Positions 26,896 through 35,081 of a stretch of 64,000 bases of DNA are shown here, piece by piece. The notes beneath the pieces were generated by a model that was not told where the DNA came from, ran no database searches, and saw nothing but the letters and a program-made list of their open reading frames with translations. The translations under genes were made by a program, and so were the position numbers. Position 1 is the stretch's first letter. Every line of letters starts with the position of its first letter. This DNA comes from Lewinellaceae bacterium (GTDB taxonomy: Bacteria > Bacteroidota > Bacteroidia > Chitinophagales > Saprospiraceae), in assembly GCA_020636045.1 (NCBI GenBank), contig JACJYP010000011.1:62001-126000 (forward strand). The letters are read 5' to 3'.

Positions 26896-27186
26896 GCTAA
26901 ATTGTGATGAAAAGGTTTAACGTTAAAAGATGAAGTCAAAATTTCCATCATAGGCATTGATTGCGGAAGCAGTTGGTGTTGTTGTTTTTGATACGGTTTC
27001 AAAAAGTAAAGTCACGGCCATAAACCGTATTTCGTCGATCTTTATTGCGCTTTGATCGTATACAATTTTGAAGTTTTTTTTTGCGATTTTCCATAATTAA
27101 TTGATTATCAATGTTAAAATTATGTTATAGCAATCAAAATTTTTTTTGACATCTCTCCTAACTTTCGACGAACGAAGCTGAAACCG
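26896..27186. other. AT-rich divergent promoter region
   Basis: About 290 bp of AT-rich sequence between the coiled-coil gene (minus) and the exonuclease gene (plus). No coding frame is supported. It contains long T and A runs, which suggest upstream promoter or bent DNA, but no exact TAnnTTTG on the minus strand was found. Confidence 0.5.
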
Positions 27187-27194
27187 TACCTTTG
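27187..27194 (+). promoter_or_regulatory. -7 promoter element (TACCTTTG) for the exonuclease-rpe unit
   Basis: An exact TAnnTTTG match 51 bp before the ATG at 27246. A TTTCG about 20 bp further upstream is a weak candidate for the -33 element. Confidence 0.65.
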
Positions 27195-27245
27195 TCCTGC
27201 GGATGAATTCTGCTTTTTTGCTTACTTTCAGAACCTGTTTGTACC

Positions 27246-28004
27246 ATGTCACTGCTCGATACTTTCGATCTATACAATATTCTGTTTCTCGATATCGAAA
27301 CGGTGCCTGGCGTTGCCGATTTCGAAGAAATGAGCGAGGAAATGCAGGAACTGTGGGCGATCAAGTGCCGTAATATCTTTCGCAAGGGCGAAGACGAACT
27401 TGAATTTGACGAGATCGCGGGCGCTTTTGGAGACCGCGCCGGTATTTATGCCGAGTTTGGCAAGATCGTATGTGTTTCTGTAGGCTTCCTGAGCCGCCAG
27501 CCGGACAGCCCCGAGCCGCTGCTGCGGTTGAAGTCCTTTACCAACCATATGGAGGCGGGGCTGCTCGATGATTTTTGCGAACTGCTCAACAAGCACTTCA
27601 GCAATCCCGACAAATTTGCCATTTGCGGGCATAATATAAAGGAGTTCGACATTCCGTATATCTGCCGCCGGATGCTGCTCAACCAGCTCCCTTTTCCACG
27701 TATGCTCGATATTGCAGGCAAAAAGCCATGGGAAACCAAACACCTGATCGACACCATGGACCTGTGGAAATTCGGCGATATAAAAAACTACACATCCCTG
27801 CGCCTGTTGGCAGCCATATTTGGCTTCCCCTCGCCGAAAGACGACATCGACGGTGGCGATGTGGCGTCCGTGTATTGGGAAGAGCGCGATCTGGACAGAA
27901 TCGCCTCGTATTGTGAAAAGGATGTGCTGGCTACCGTACAGCTCTTTCTGAAAATGAAACGGCTGCCCTTGCTGCAACCCGCGCAAGTCGTCGTCGTCAG
28001 ATAA
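27246..28004 (+). CDS. PolB-like DEDD 3'-5' exonuclease
   Basis: A 252-aa soluble protein with the DEDDy exonuclease fold seen in stand-alone PolB-exonuclease-like proteins. Exo I is FLDIETV (D16, E18), Exo II is GHNIKEFDIPYI (D135) and Exo III is SYCEKD (Y222, D226), so all four acidic residues and the tyrosine are present. It should digest single-stranded or mismatched 3' DNA ends, with magnesium. There is no polymerase domain. The ribulose-phosphate epimerase gene follows after 9 bp and probably shares the transcript without a functional link. Confidence 0.87.
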   Translation: MSLLDTFDLYNILFLDIETVPGVADFEEMSEEMQELWAIKCRNIFRKGEDELEFDEIAGAFGDRAGIYAEFGKIVCVSVGFLSRQPDSPEPLLRLKSFTNHMEAGLLDDFCELLNKHFSNPDKFAICGHNIKEFDIPYICRRMLLNQLPFPRMLDIAGKKPWETKHLIDTMDLWKFGDIKNYTSLRLLAAIFGFPSPKDDIDGGDVASVYWEERDLDRIASYCEKDVLATVQLFLKMKRLPLLQPAQVVVVR

Positions 28005-28013
28005 TCAAACAAC

Positions 28014-28688
28014 ATGATGAGAAAACATTTGGTCGCTCCGTCCGTACTGGCTGCCGATTTCAGACGGCTTGCGGAGGAAATCGAAATGGTGAATACCAGC
28101 GAAGCGGATTGGTTTCACCTGGACGTAATGGACGGTCGTTTTGTGCCGAACATCACTTTTGGCATGTTTGTCATAGAAGCCATCGCAAAACTGGCGAAAA
28201 AGCCGCTCGACGTTCACCTGATGATCGTGGAACCCGAAAAATACATTGAGGCCTTCCGTAAAGCAGGCGCGGATGTCATCACTGTACATTACGAAACCTG
28301 CCCCCACCTGCATCGCACCGTGCACCAGATCAAAGAATGCGGCGCGAAGGCCGGAGTGGCGCTGAACCCGCACACCCCCGTGCATCTGCTTGAAGACATC
28401 ATTGAAGACCTCGATCTGGTGCTGATCATGTCGGTCAACCCGGGTTTCGGCGGGCAGAAGTTCATATACAACACCCTGCCGAAAGTGAAGAAGTTGCGGG
28501 AAATGATCGATACGCGAAACGCCGACGCCCTGATCGAGATCGACGGCGGCGTGGGCCTGCAAAATGCAGAATCCCTGCTTCAGGCAGGCGCCAATGTTCT
28601 CGTAGCCGGCAGCAGCGTTTTCGGCGCCGACGACCCGCATGCAACGATTCAGGCCCTTAAAGCGTTTCAACCAGTGTTCGACTTTTGA
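28014..28688 (+). CDS. rpe: Ribulose-phosphate 3-epimerase
   Basis: A 224-aa cytoplasmic TIM-barrel enzyme interconverting ribulose-5-phosphate and xylulose-5-phosphate in the pentose phosphate pathway. Motifs: APSVLAAD at the start, HLDVMDGRFVPN (metal and catalytic Asp), VHLMI, MSVNPGFGGQKF (phosphate binding) and EIDGGV with the second catalytic Asp. Length is normal. The first two codons are both ATG; either may be used. It supplies the pathway also fed by the gluconate kinase encoded about 7 kb upstream. Confidence 0.97.
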   Translation: MMRKHLVAPSVLAADFRRLAEEIEMVNTSEADWFHLDVMDGRFVPNITFGMFVIEAIAKLAKKPLDVHLMIVEPEKYIEAFRKAGADVITVHYETCPHLHRTVHQIKECGAKAGVALNPHTPVHLLEDIIEDLDLVLIMSVNPGFGGQKFIYNTLPKVKKLREMIDTRNADALIEIDGGVGLQNAESLLQAGANVLVAGSSVFGADDPHATIQALKAFQPVFDF

Positions 28689-28769
28689 CGATGTCAATCG
28701 GGCGCCCTGTTTTCAGGCTCCGACGCCGGCAATTAAGCGCGTTGCTGTATTTTAATATTCGTCCCATTC

Positions 28770-30368
28770 GTGAAAAAAATTGACAAACTGCTGATCACCA
28801 GTTTTATCGGGCCCTTTGTCGTGTCGTTCGGCATAGCGCTGTTCGTGCTGATCATGCAGTTTTTATGGCTATATATCGATGAGATCGCCGGAAAGGGGGT
28901 GAGCATTTTCATCATGATGGAACTGATCGGCTACCTTTCTATTTCCACGTTCCCCCTGGCGCTGCCCATTGCGATCCTGATCGCTTCTGTGATGGTGATG
29001 GGCAACCTGGCCGAACGCTACGAGTTGTCGAGTATGAAATCTGCAGGCGTTCCGCTGATCCGGATCATGCGCGGCCTGATCATCAGCGCCGCGGCCATCG
29101 GCTTCTTTTCCTATCTCTGCTCCGATTTTATCATCCCTATCGCCAACCTCGAGTTTAAAACGCGCCTGACTGATATCCGCAGGCAAAAACCCGCCCTGGC
29201 ACTTGAAAAAGGCATCTTCAACGAAGATTTTCGCCAATTTGTGATCCGCATCGGCGATAAGGAAAGCGATGGAGAGACCATCAGCAATGTCATGATCGAG
29301 GACCAGACCAATGCCGGCAGGGTCAAATTCAACAAGATCATGGCCGATAGCGGCCAGATGTTCACCACCGAGAACCGCAGGTTTTTTGTGATGAACCTCT
29401 TCAACGGCACGCAGTACCAGGAGCCCGGCACCGTCGGGGACCGAAAGAACGACAAATATCCTTTTATCCGCACCAATTTCGGTTCCTGGACAAAAGTCTG
29501 GGACATGAAAGAGTTTGAAATGGTCAGTTCGGATAAAGACCGCTTTGCCGGCAATCGCTCGTTCCTGAGCATGAACCAGTTGCGCGCCAATATCGATTCG
29601 CTGCAACAGGTGATGGAAAGCGGAAAACAGGCCATCGCCGATGACCTTTTGCTCAATCTGAAGCGCCAACCCGTAAAACCCCGCGCACCGACGATCAACC
29701 GGGATTCGCTGGAAAGGGTCCGGCAGATCCGACAGCAGGCCGAAGCGAAAGCCAAAGGCATCAAAAGCGCAGTGCTGCGTAAGCAGGAAATGGAAGCGGC
29801 CAATGCCAAACCCGTTCGTAAACTTCAGGTGGAACAGGCGCCGCTGAACAAACCGCTCGGCGAATACGGATCTTTTCTGGAGACCTTCCCTCAGGCCGAC
29901 CGCGCAAAACTGATGAAAGACGGCTTTTTGAGGGCGCGCAGTGGTATTTCATCTGTGGAAACCCGCAAGGCGCAAATTGAGAACCGGCGAACAGAATATG
30001 TCAAAACGGGTTACGAACTGTATATCAAATACAGTTTTGCGCTTGTGTGCTTTATCTTCCTGTTCATTGGCGCTCCCATGGGAGCGATCATTCGAAAAGG
30101 CGGTTTTGGGTACCCGATCCTGGTGTCCATTATATTTTTCGTCACGTTTATCATGCTCACCATTATGTGCAGGAAACTGGCGGAGAGTTATATCATGACG
30201 CCGTTTTGGGCGGCCATGGTGCCCTGTCTCACGTTGATACCGGTCGGCGCATTTCTGACGCGCAAAGCAATGAATGATTCGCAGATGTTCAGCACCGACA
30301 GACTGGACCGTTTTCTGCGCCGCATGCGCGAGCGCTTTAACAAGCAAAAAGCCGCCGAACCAGCATGA
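28770..30368 (+). CDS. LptF/LptG-family (YjgP/YjgQ) lipopolysaccharide export permease
   Basis: A 532-aa inner-membrane protein beginning with GTG. Three membrane segments lie in the first 125 residues and three in the last 110, flanking a large periplasmic beta-jellyroll-like region, which is the LptF/LptG layout. TFPLALPIAILIASVMVMGNLAERYELSS-type sequence near 60-90 is the strongest match. Residues about 270-400 add a charged, partly coiled insertion (many Arg, Lys, Gln) not found in E. coli LptF/G (about 360 aa). It should pull lipopolysaccharide from the inner membrane with LptB, which is not in this window. Its stop overlaps the PAP2 gene by 4 bp. Confidence 0.9.
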   Translation: MKKIDKLLITSFIGPFVVSFGIALFVLIMQFLWLYIDEIAGKGVSIFIMMELIGYLSISTFPLALPIAILIASVMVMGNLAERYELSSMKSAGVPLIRIMRGLIISAAAIGFFSYLCSDFIIPIANLEFKTRLTDIRRQKPALALEKGIFNEDFRQFVIRIGDKESDGETISNVMIEDQTNAGRVKFNKIMADSGQMFTTENRRFFVMNLFNGTQYQEPGTVGDRKNDKYPFIRTNFGSWTKVWDMKEFEMVSSDKDRFAGNRSFLSMNQLRANIDSLQQVMESGKQAIADDLLLNLKRQPVKPRAPTINRDSLERVRQIRQQAEAKAKGIKSAVLRKQEMEAANAKPVRKLQVEQAPLNKPLGEYGSFLETFPQADRAKLMKDGFLRARSGISSVETRKAQIENRRTEYVKTGYELYIKYSFALVCFIFLFIGAPMGAIIRKGGFGYPILVSIIFFVTFIMLTIMCRKLAESYIMTPFWAAMVPCLTLIPVGAFLTRKAMNDSQMFSTDRLDRFLRRMRERFNKQKAAEPA

Positions 30369-31051
30369 AGAATATCTGGGAAAATCCCTGGTTTACGATT
30401 CCGGTCCTGGTGTTTTTCAACGCCGGACTGTTGCTGGCGTTCTTCGTGCCCTACGGCGATGAAATACTGTATCTGAACGGCTTGCGGCATGAGCCTTTCA
30501 ACACCGCTTTTCGCCTGATCACGAAGTTGGGCGAGGTATATGCATTCCTGATCGCCGGGGTGGCGCTGTTGTTCTGGCGTTTTCGTTTTGCGTTGCTGAT
30601 CGCGATCACAGGGTTGATCATTCTTCCGACTACCTATATTTTCAAGGAGCATTTCAGCGCCGACCGGCCGATCACCTTTTTTCAGGAAAAAGGGATGCGG
30701 CAATCTGTGGTGACGGTGCCGGGCGTTGACCTCAATACCGGCCAGACTAGTTTTCCTTCAGGACACACCACCGCGGCATTCGGCCTGTACAGCATTCTGG
30801 CGCTGATCGCCGGTTCCCGGCGGCTGCGCTGGGGAATCGTATTTGCAGGACTCGCCATTCTGGTCGCGGTGTCGCGTGTTTTTCTGGTGCAGCATTTTTT
30901 AGCCGACATCATGGCCGGCGCGACATTAGGGCTGCTGATCGGCTCGCTGGTTTGGCGGCTCAACGAAATGCCCTTTTTCAGGCAATCCGGCATGCTTGAC
31001 AAGCGCATTGCCATCGGCGCTGTTGAACGGAAAACGGTTGTTCGTGAATAA
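30365..31051 (+). CDS. PAP2-family membrane phosphatase
   Basis: A 228-aa membrane phosphatase, candidate for recycling undecaprenyl pyrophosphate or for dephosphorylating a lipid. All three signature blocks are intact: K94 six residues before RP at 101-102, PSGH at 131-134, and SR at 170-171 with H177 and D181. Five or six hydrophobic segments surround them. The ATGA overlap with the LptF/G gene indicates co-translation and an envelope-lipid role. Confidence 0.92.
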   Translation: MKNIWENPWFTIPVLVFFNAGLLLAFFVPYGDEILYLNGLRHEPFNTAFRLITKLGEVYAFLIAGVALLFWRFRFALLIAITGLIILPTTYIFKEHFSADRPITFFQEKGMRQSVVTVPGVDLNTGQTSFPSGHTTAAFGLYSILALIAGSRRLRWGIVFAGLAILVAVSRVFLVQHFLADIMAGATLGLLIGSLVWRLNEMPFFRQSGMLDKRIAIGAVERKTVVRE

Positions 31052-31060
31052 TTGGCCGTT

Positions 31061-31963
31061 TCAGGTTTTTGTTTTCCGCTCGATAAACGCGACGATCTGT
31101 TCCCGGTCATCCGGATGAAACGGCGTCCAGTGCCCGTATTTCCCGAACCAGGTGGCCTGGCGTTTGGCGTAATTGCGCGTGTGCTGCTTGATCTTCTCAA
31201 TGGCAGTGTTACGATCCGTTTTGCCGTCGAAATAGTCGAATAACTCTTCATACCCTACAGTCTGCAATGCCGGGCGATGGCGAAACGGGATCAGCGCCCT
31301 GGCTTCTTCTTCCAAACCGGCCGATATCATAAGATCAACCCGTTGCTCGATGCGATCATACAATTCGGCCCGTGGCAGGTCCAGCAGTATATAAATGCAG
31401 CGAAAATTTCGCCTTGCCTTGTCACCGCCGAGAAAACCTGAATAGGGCGCTCCGCTTTCGTAACACACTTCCAGGGCGCGCCGGAGCCGAGCCGGATTTT
31501 GGCGATCCACTATCTTTAAATATTCGGGGTCGAGTAGCGCCAATTCATTTTGCAGCCATGCCAGTCCACCCGAGCGCTCGCCCGATTCTACCCGGTGTTT
31601 GGTTTCCTTCGATATTTCAGGAAAGGTGTCGAGGCCTTCGCACACGGCGCGCAGGAACAAGCCTGACCCGCCGACAAGGATCGCTATTTCCCGGTTTTTA
31701 AAGATATCGTCGAGCAGGATCAGCGCTTCGCGCTCGAAATCGCCTACACTGAAATCATCGCTTACGCTGAGCGAATCGATAAAGTGGTGTTGTGCGGCAG
31801 CGAGTTCCTCCGGTTCGGGCTTGGCCGTCCCGATCGACATTTCCCGGTAAAACTGCCTGCTGTCGGCCGATAATATCCCGGTATCAAAATACCGGGCCAG
31901 TTGGATGGCCAGGGTGGTTTTACCGGTCGCCGTAGCGCCGCCAATGACGATAAGGAATTTCAT
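31061..31963 (-). CDS. miaA: tRNA dimethylallyltransferase
   Basis: A 300-aa enzyme that adds a dimethylallyl group to A37 of tRNAs reading UNN codons. The P-loop GGATATGKTTLA is at 8-19, followed by SADSRQFYREMSIGTAKP, the standard MiaA signature, and HHFIDSLSV. The ATG at 31963 gives the normal N-terminus; 22 further in-frame upstream codons are unlike the family. A near match to the -7 motif (one mismatch) lies 20 bp upstream at 31983-31990. Convergent with the PAP2 gene and divergent from the acyltransferase gene. Confidence 0.96.
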   Translation of the reverse strand: MKFLIVIGGATATGKTTLAIQLARYFDTGILSADSRQFYREMSIGTAKPEPEELAAAQHHFIDSLSVSDDFSVGDFEREALILLDDIFKNREIAILVGGSGLFLRAVCEGLDTFPEISKETKHRVESGERSGGLAWLQNELALLDPEYLKIVDRQNPARLRRALEVCYESGAPYSGFLGGDKARRNFRCIYILLDLPRAELYDRIEQRVDLMISAGLEEEARALIPFRHRPALQTVGYEELFDYFDGKTDRNTAIEKIKQHTRNYAKRQATWFGKYGHWTPFHPDDREQIVAFIERKTKT

Positions 31964-32068
31964 TTTGAACCTTTCAACCGGGCAAATATGCGTCAAAACG
32001 CGGGTCGACTCACCCGAAACTGCGATCAAATAGTATCCGGAACGTGGATTCTGTCATTTATTTGCGGC

Positions 32069-33415
32069 ATGAAATTCAGTTTGAGGCATCAAAGTACAGG
32101 AAAACTATATCCGTATATCGCGCAGCTCAGCTACGCCATGTACTACGCGATGTTTCGTAAAATTTACATATTCAACCGCTTGGGAGTGCCGACCGATCAG
32201 CCTGTGTTGCTGGCGGCCAATCACCCGACTGCTTTTGTCGATCCATGTCTCCTGTGTTCCTACCTCGATCCGCCTATATATAATATGACGCGGGGCGATG
32301 TATTCCGAAAGCCTCTTTTCCGGAAACTGATGGAAAGTATCAACATGTTTCCTGTGTACCGGGTGCGTGACGGATACGGCCAACGCGACCGCAACGATGA
32401 AGTATTTGAATATTGCATCGGCAAGTTGAAGGAACAACGCGTAGTGACGATCTACGTGGAAGGTGAACATCATCTCGAAAAACGCGTGTGGCCATGCCAG
32501 AAAGGCATTGCGCGAATCGCATTTGCCGCATTTGAACGGCATCGCCTTGAAAATTTACAGGTCATCCCCGCGGGATGCAATTATGTGGCCGGCGATCGCC
32601 CCCGCGATGAAGTGATGATCAATATCGGCCTGCCGATCTTTGTCAGGGATTATTGGGATTTTTATCAGGAAAATCCGACCGGCGCCATCCAGCGACTATG
32701 CGCTGATATCGAGCAGGCGCTGCGGAGCATTTGCTACCATGTGCAATCCGAAGATGACGATCTGCTGGCGGAGCATTTGCTCGAACTGGACCGGAATACA
32801 CATAGTGATGCTTCATTTCCGGTAGTCAGGCATGACGGAGTGCGTTTTTTTAGAGAAAAAGCGCTGCTCGACCGGCTTAATCTGCTGAGTGAGTACGATA
32901 AAGAACACCTTGAAGGACAAATTTCGCAATATTACCAGGCGTTGCATGAAGCGGGGCTGAATGACGACATTTTGATGAGTCGCCGTCTGGTAGGGCCATT
33001 TAGGTGGCTCTTTTTACTGGCCGGATTGATCCCTTTTCTGGTGGGATACATCAGCAGCCAGCCACTGGCGGTATTCTCCCGGCGTATTGCAGATAAAAAA
33101 GTCAAAAAGCGCGAATTCTACACCAGTGTCATGATGGGCGCCGGATTTATCGCAGGCATCGTTTATTACCTGCTGCTGTTCCTCATTATGCTCCTTATCG
33201 GAAACCCCTTCTGGATCGCGCTCGGACTCTTGTTGCCGTTCCTGGGCTGGTTTTCGCAATTCTACCGGGAAAAATGGGAGGAGGTTGTACACGCCATAAA
33301 GGCCCTGCGACATCCGTTACGGGGAGATCTGTTACATGTGCGCGCGGCGATCATGGAGCATGCAATCATAAAAAATGAACCGGCGGCTACCGAACTTGCA
33401 GCGATCAAAAAATAA
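32069..33415 (+). CDS. PlsC-type acyltransferase with C-terminal membrane region
   Basis: A 448-aa protein from the ATG at 32069. The N-terminal 230 residues are a glycerolipid acyltransferase domain: NHPTAFVDP (H52, D58, the H-x5-D variant often seen in Bacteroidota) and VEGEHHLEKRVWPCQKGIARIAF. The last third has three or four hydrophobic segments (about 310-330 and 350-395). It probably acylates lysophosphatidate or a related lysolipid at the inner membrane. Earlier in-frame ATGs overlap miaA on the other strand and are rejected. A second, shorter PlsC lies at 41266. The stop is 2 bp from the bshC stop. Confidence 0.88.
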   Translation: MKFSLRHQSTGKLYPYIAQLSYAMYYAMFRKIYIFNRLGVPTDQPVLLAANHPTAFVDPCLLCSYLDPPIYNMTRGDVFRKPLFRKLMESINMFPVYRVRDGYGQRDRNDEVFEYCIGKLKEQRVVTIYVEGEHHLEKRVWPCQKGIARIAFAAFERHRLENLQVIPAGCNYVAGDRPRDEVMINIGLPIFVRDYWDFYQENPTGAIQRLCADIEQALRSICYHVQSEDDDLLAEHLLELDRNTHSDASFPVVRHDGVRFFREKALLDRLNLLSEYDKEHLEGQISQYYQALHEAGLNDDILMSRRLVGPFRWLFLLAGLIPFLVGYISSQPLAVFSRRIADKKVKKREFYTSVMMGAGFIAGIVYYLLLFLIMLLIGNPFWIALGLLLPFLGWFSQFYREKWEEVVHAIKALRHPLRGDLLHVRAAIMEHAIIKNEPAATELAAIKK

Positions 33416-33417
33416 TA

Positions 33418-35013
33418 CTATTCCTCGTCCCGAAGGATGAGGAACCCGGGATCGAAGGGCTGGAATTGCTCTTTGAGCGTATCAGTGAATGCGTCGCCGT
33501 ATTTCAGTAAATAAGGAATGAAATTGTCGAAGCGTTCCTGCAAACCTTCTCCGGGGAACAACTTTTCTTTCAGTGAGCGGATCTGATTCACCGAAACTTC
33601 GTGTTTTTGTTTCTCTGCCCGGATCAGGCGGTTCTGCCAGTGCTCCATTCCTCCGACCGCTTTTACTTCTTCCGCCCGCACCGCCTTCTCAAGGGTAGGG
33701 TCGATCACGGCTGCTCTGGCGGTGAGCTGGTCGTATATACGGTGCAAAGCCTCGATTTCCGGCCCCAGGTCCACATCGGCCTCTGCCTGCTGTTCCACGT
33801 ATTGGCGGACCAGGCTGTCCGGATGTTCAAATATCTGTTCCAGGTCAAGGCCGAATTTTTGCCATTTTTTCACGGCATCGCGATCCATCCAAAGCACTGA
33901 ATGCCTGCGCACCAGCATCGGGAATGGAATCCCGAAATGTTCAAACAAGGTTTTGCGCTCCAGCCAATAGGCGAGTTCGCCGCCACCGCCGACATACGCG
34001 AGGTTTGGCAATATCGTTTCCTGAAACAGTGGGCGCAGGATCACGTTCGGGCTGAAACGTTCAGGATATCGCTCCAGTTCTTCGATTATTTCGGCTTCCG
34101 AAAATGAAAGATCGGTATTCAGTACGGTGTACCTGTCATTTTCTCTGACAATCCGTTCGCGCGCACCCGGCTGCATATAAAACAGGTTGATCTCTCGCGG
34201 CGATGCCTGCGTTTTAAACCCCAGATCATTTAGTCGGCCGATCGTTTTATTAACGACCCCGTATGAGATTTCTTCGAGCAACTCCGCCTTCATAACGGGT
34301 ACAAAGTGCCGCTTGAATCGACGGTCGTTCATGTTCAGCACGACCAGGCCGTATTTTCCGAACAGGTCGTGCAACATGGCCTGCGTGGCGCCTGCGATCG
34401 TATCCCTCTTCGTGTAGGCTTTTTCAATCCTGCTGAAAAGATGTGCGGCAGCCTCGCTGTCACCGAGTATTTCTTTCACTTTAGCCAATACGGGGCCCAG
34501 GCTGCCGGTCGACATACTTCCTACCGGTCCCTGTGCATCGGTCTCCCAGACGAGGTCATTGTTGAAAAGGTGGATGGAGTTGAGTTCTTCCAGGTCGTGG
34601 TCTTCACTCCCCAATACGAAAATCGGTACGATCCGCTTGTTTTCCTGTAAGGCCTGCACCGCCTCCGCCAGATTGATCGTTGTCATGGCCTTATACAAAA
34701 AATAAAGCGGCCCGAGGAAGAGGTTGGGCTGGTGTGCGGTGGTGACGGTGAACGTATCGTCCGTAAGCAGATCTTCGATGGCCTGTGCTACAGGCGCATG
34801 TTCCGGCAAGCCGGTGTATTGTTCCCGCAGTACTTCGACGAGATCGCTGCGCGGGATTTCCTGCTTCGCTTTTTCCCTGATGACGGCTTCAAAGGCACTC
34901 AGTTTGGGTTCATGTCGGTAAAATGGTTTTAACAGCGGGTCGCCGGTCGCATAGGCGATATCTGTTTTGGCAAGTTGGGGGACCTGTTCGAATGGTATAA
35001 TTGTTTTCAGCAT
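33418..35013 (-). CDS. bshC: Bacillithiol biosynthesis cysteine-adding enzyme
   Basis: A 531-aa cytoplasmic protein expected to ligate cysteine to GlcN-malate, the last step of bacillithiol synthesis. Recognised from the family segments TTAHQPNLFLGPLYFLYKA, VPIFVLGSEDHDLEE and YVGGGGELAYWLE, and the coiled-coil C-terminal part that follows. Length matches the family (about 530-540 aa). BshA and BshB are not in the window. Established: bacillithiol serves in thiol redox control in Firmicutes and many Bacteroidota. Confidence 0.95.
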   Translation of the reverse strand: MLKTIIPFEQVPQLAKTDIAYATGDPLLKPFYRHEPKLSAFEAVIREKAKQEIPRSDLVEVLREQYTGLPEHAPVAQAIEDLLTDDTFTVTTAHQPNLFLGPLYFLYKAMTTINLAEAVQALQENKRIVPIFVLGSEDHDLEELNSIHLFNNDLVWETDAQGPVGSMSTGSLGPVLAKVKEILGDSEAAAHLFSRIEKAYTKRDTIAGATQAMLHDLFGKYGLVVLNMNDRRFKRHFVPVMKAELLEEISYGVVNKTIGRLNDLGFKTQASPREINLFYMQPGARERIVRENDRYTVLNTDLSFSEAEIIEELERYPERFSPNVILRPLFQETILPNLAYVGGGGELAYWLERKTLFEHFGIPFPMLVRRHSVLWMDRDAVKKWQKFGLDLEQIFEHPDSLVRQYVEQQAEADVDLGPEIEALHRIYDQLTARAAVIDPTLEKAVRAEEVKAVGGMEHWQNRLIRAEKQKHEVSVNQIRSLKEKLFPGEGLQERFDNFIPYLLKYGDAFTDTLKEQFQPFDPGFLILRDEE

Positions 35014-35081
35014 TTTCTGTAGTCTGTGGACGTACGAGGCAGGGTAACAAGATTAACCCGTGAATGTTGCGCGAAAAAGGA

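Noticed and set aside
31028..31078. Eight-base inverted repeat around the PAP2 and miaA stops as a terminator
   Set aside because: The arms are short, 35 nt apart, and fall inside the coding ends; too weak to report as a feature.
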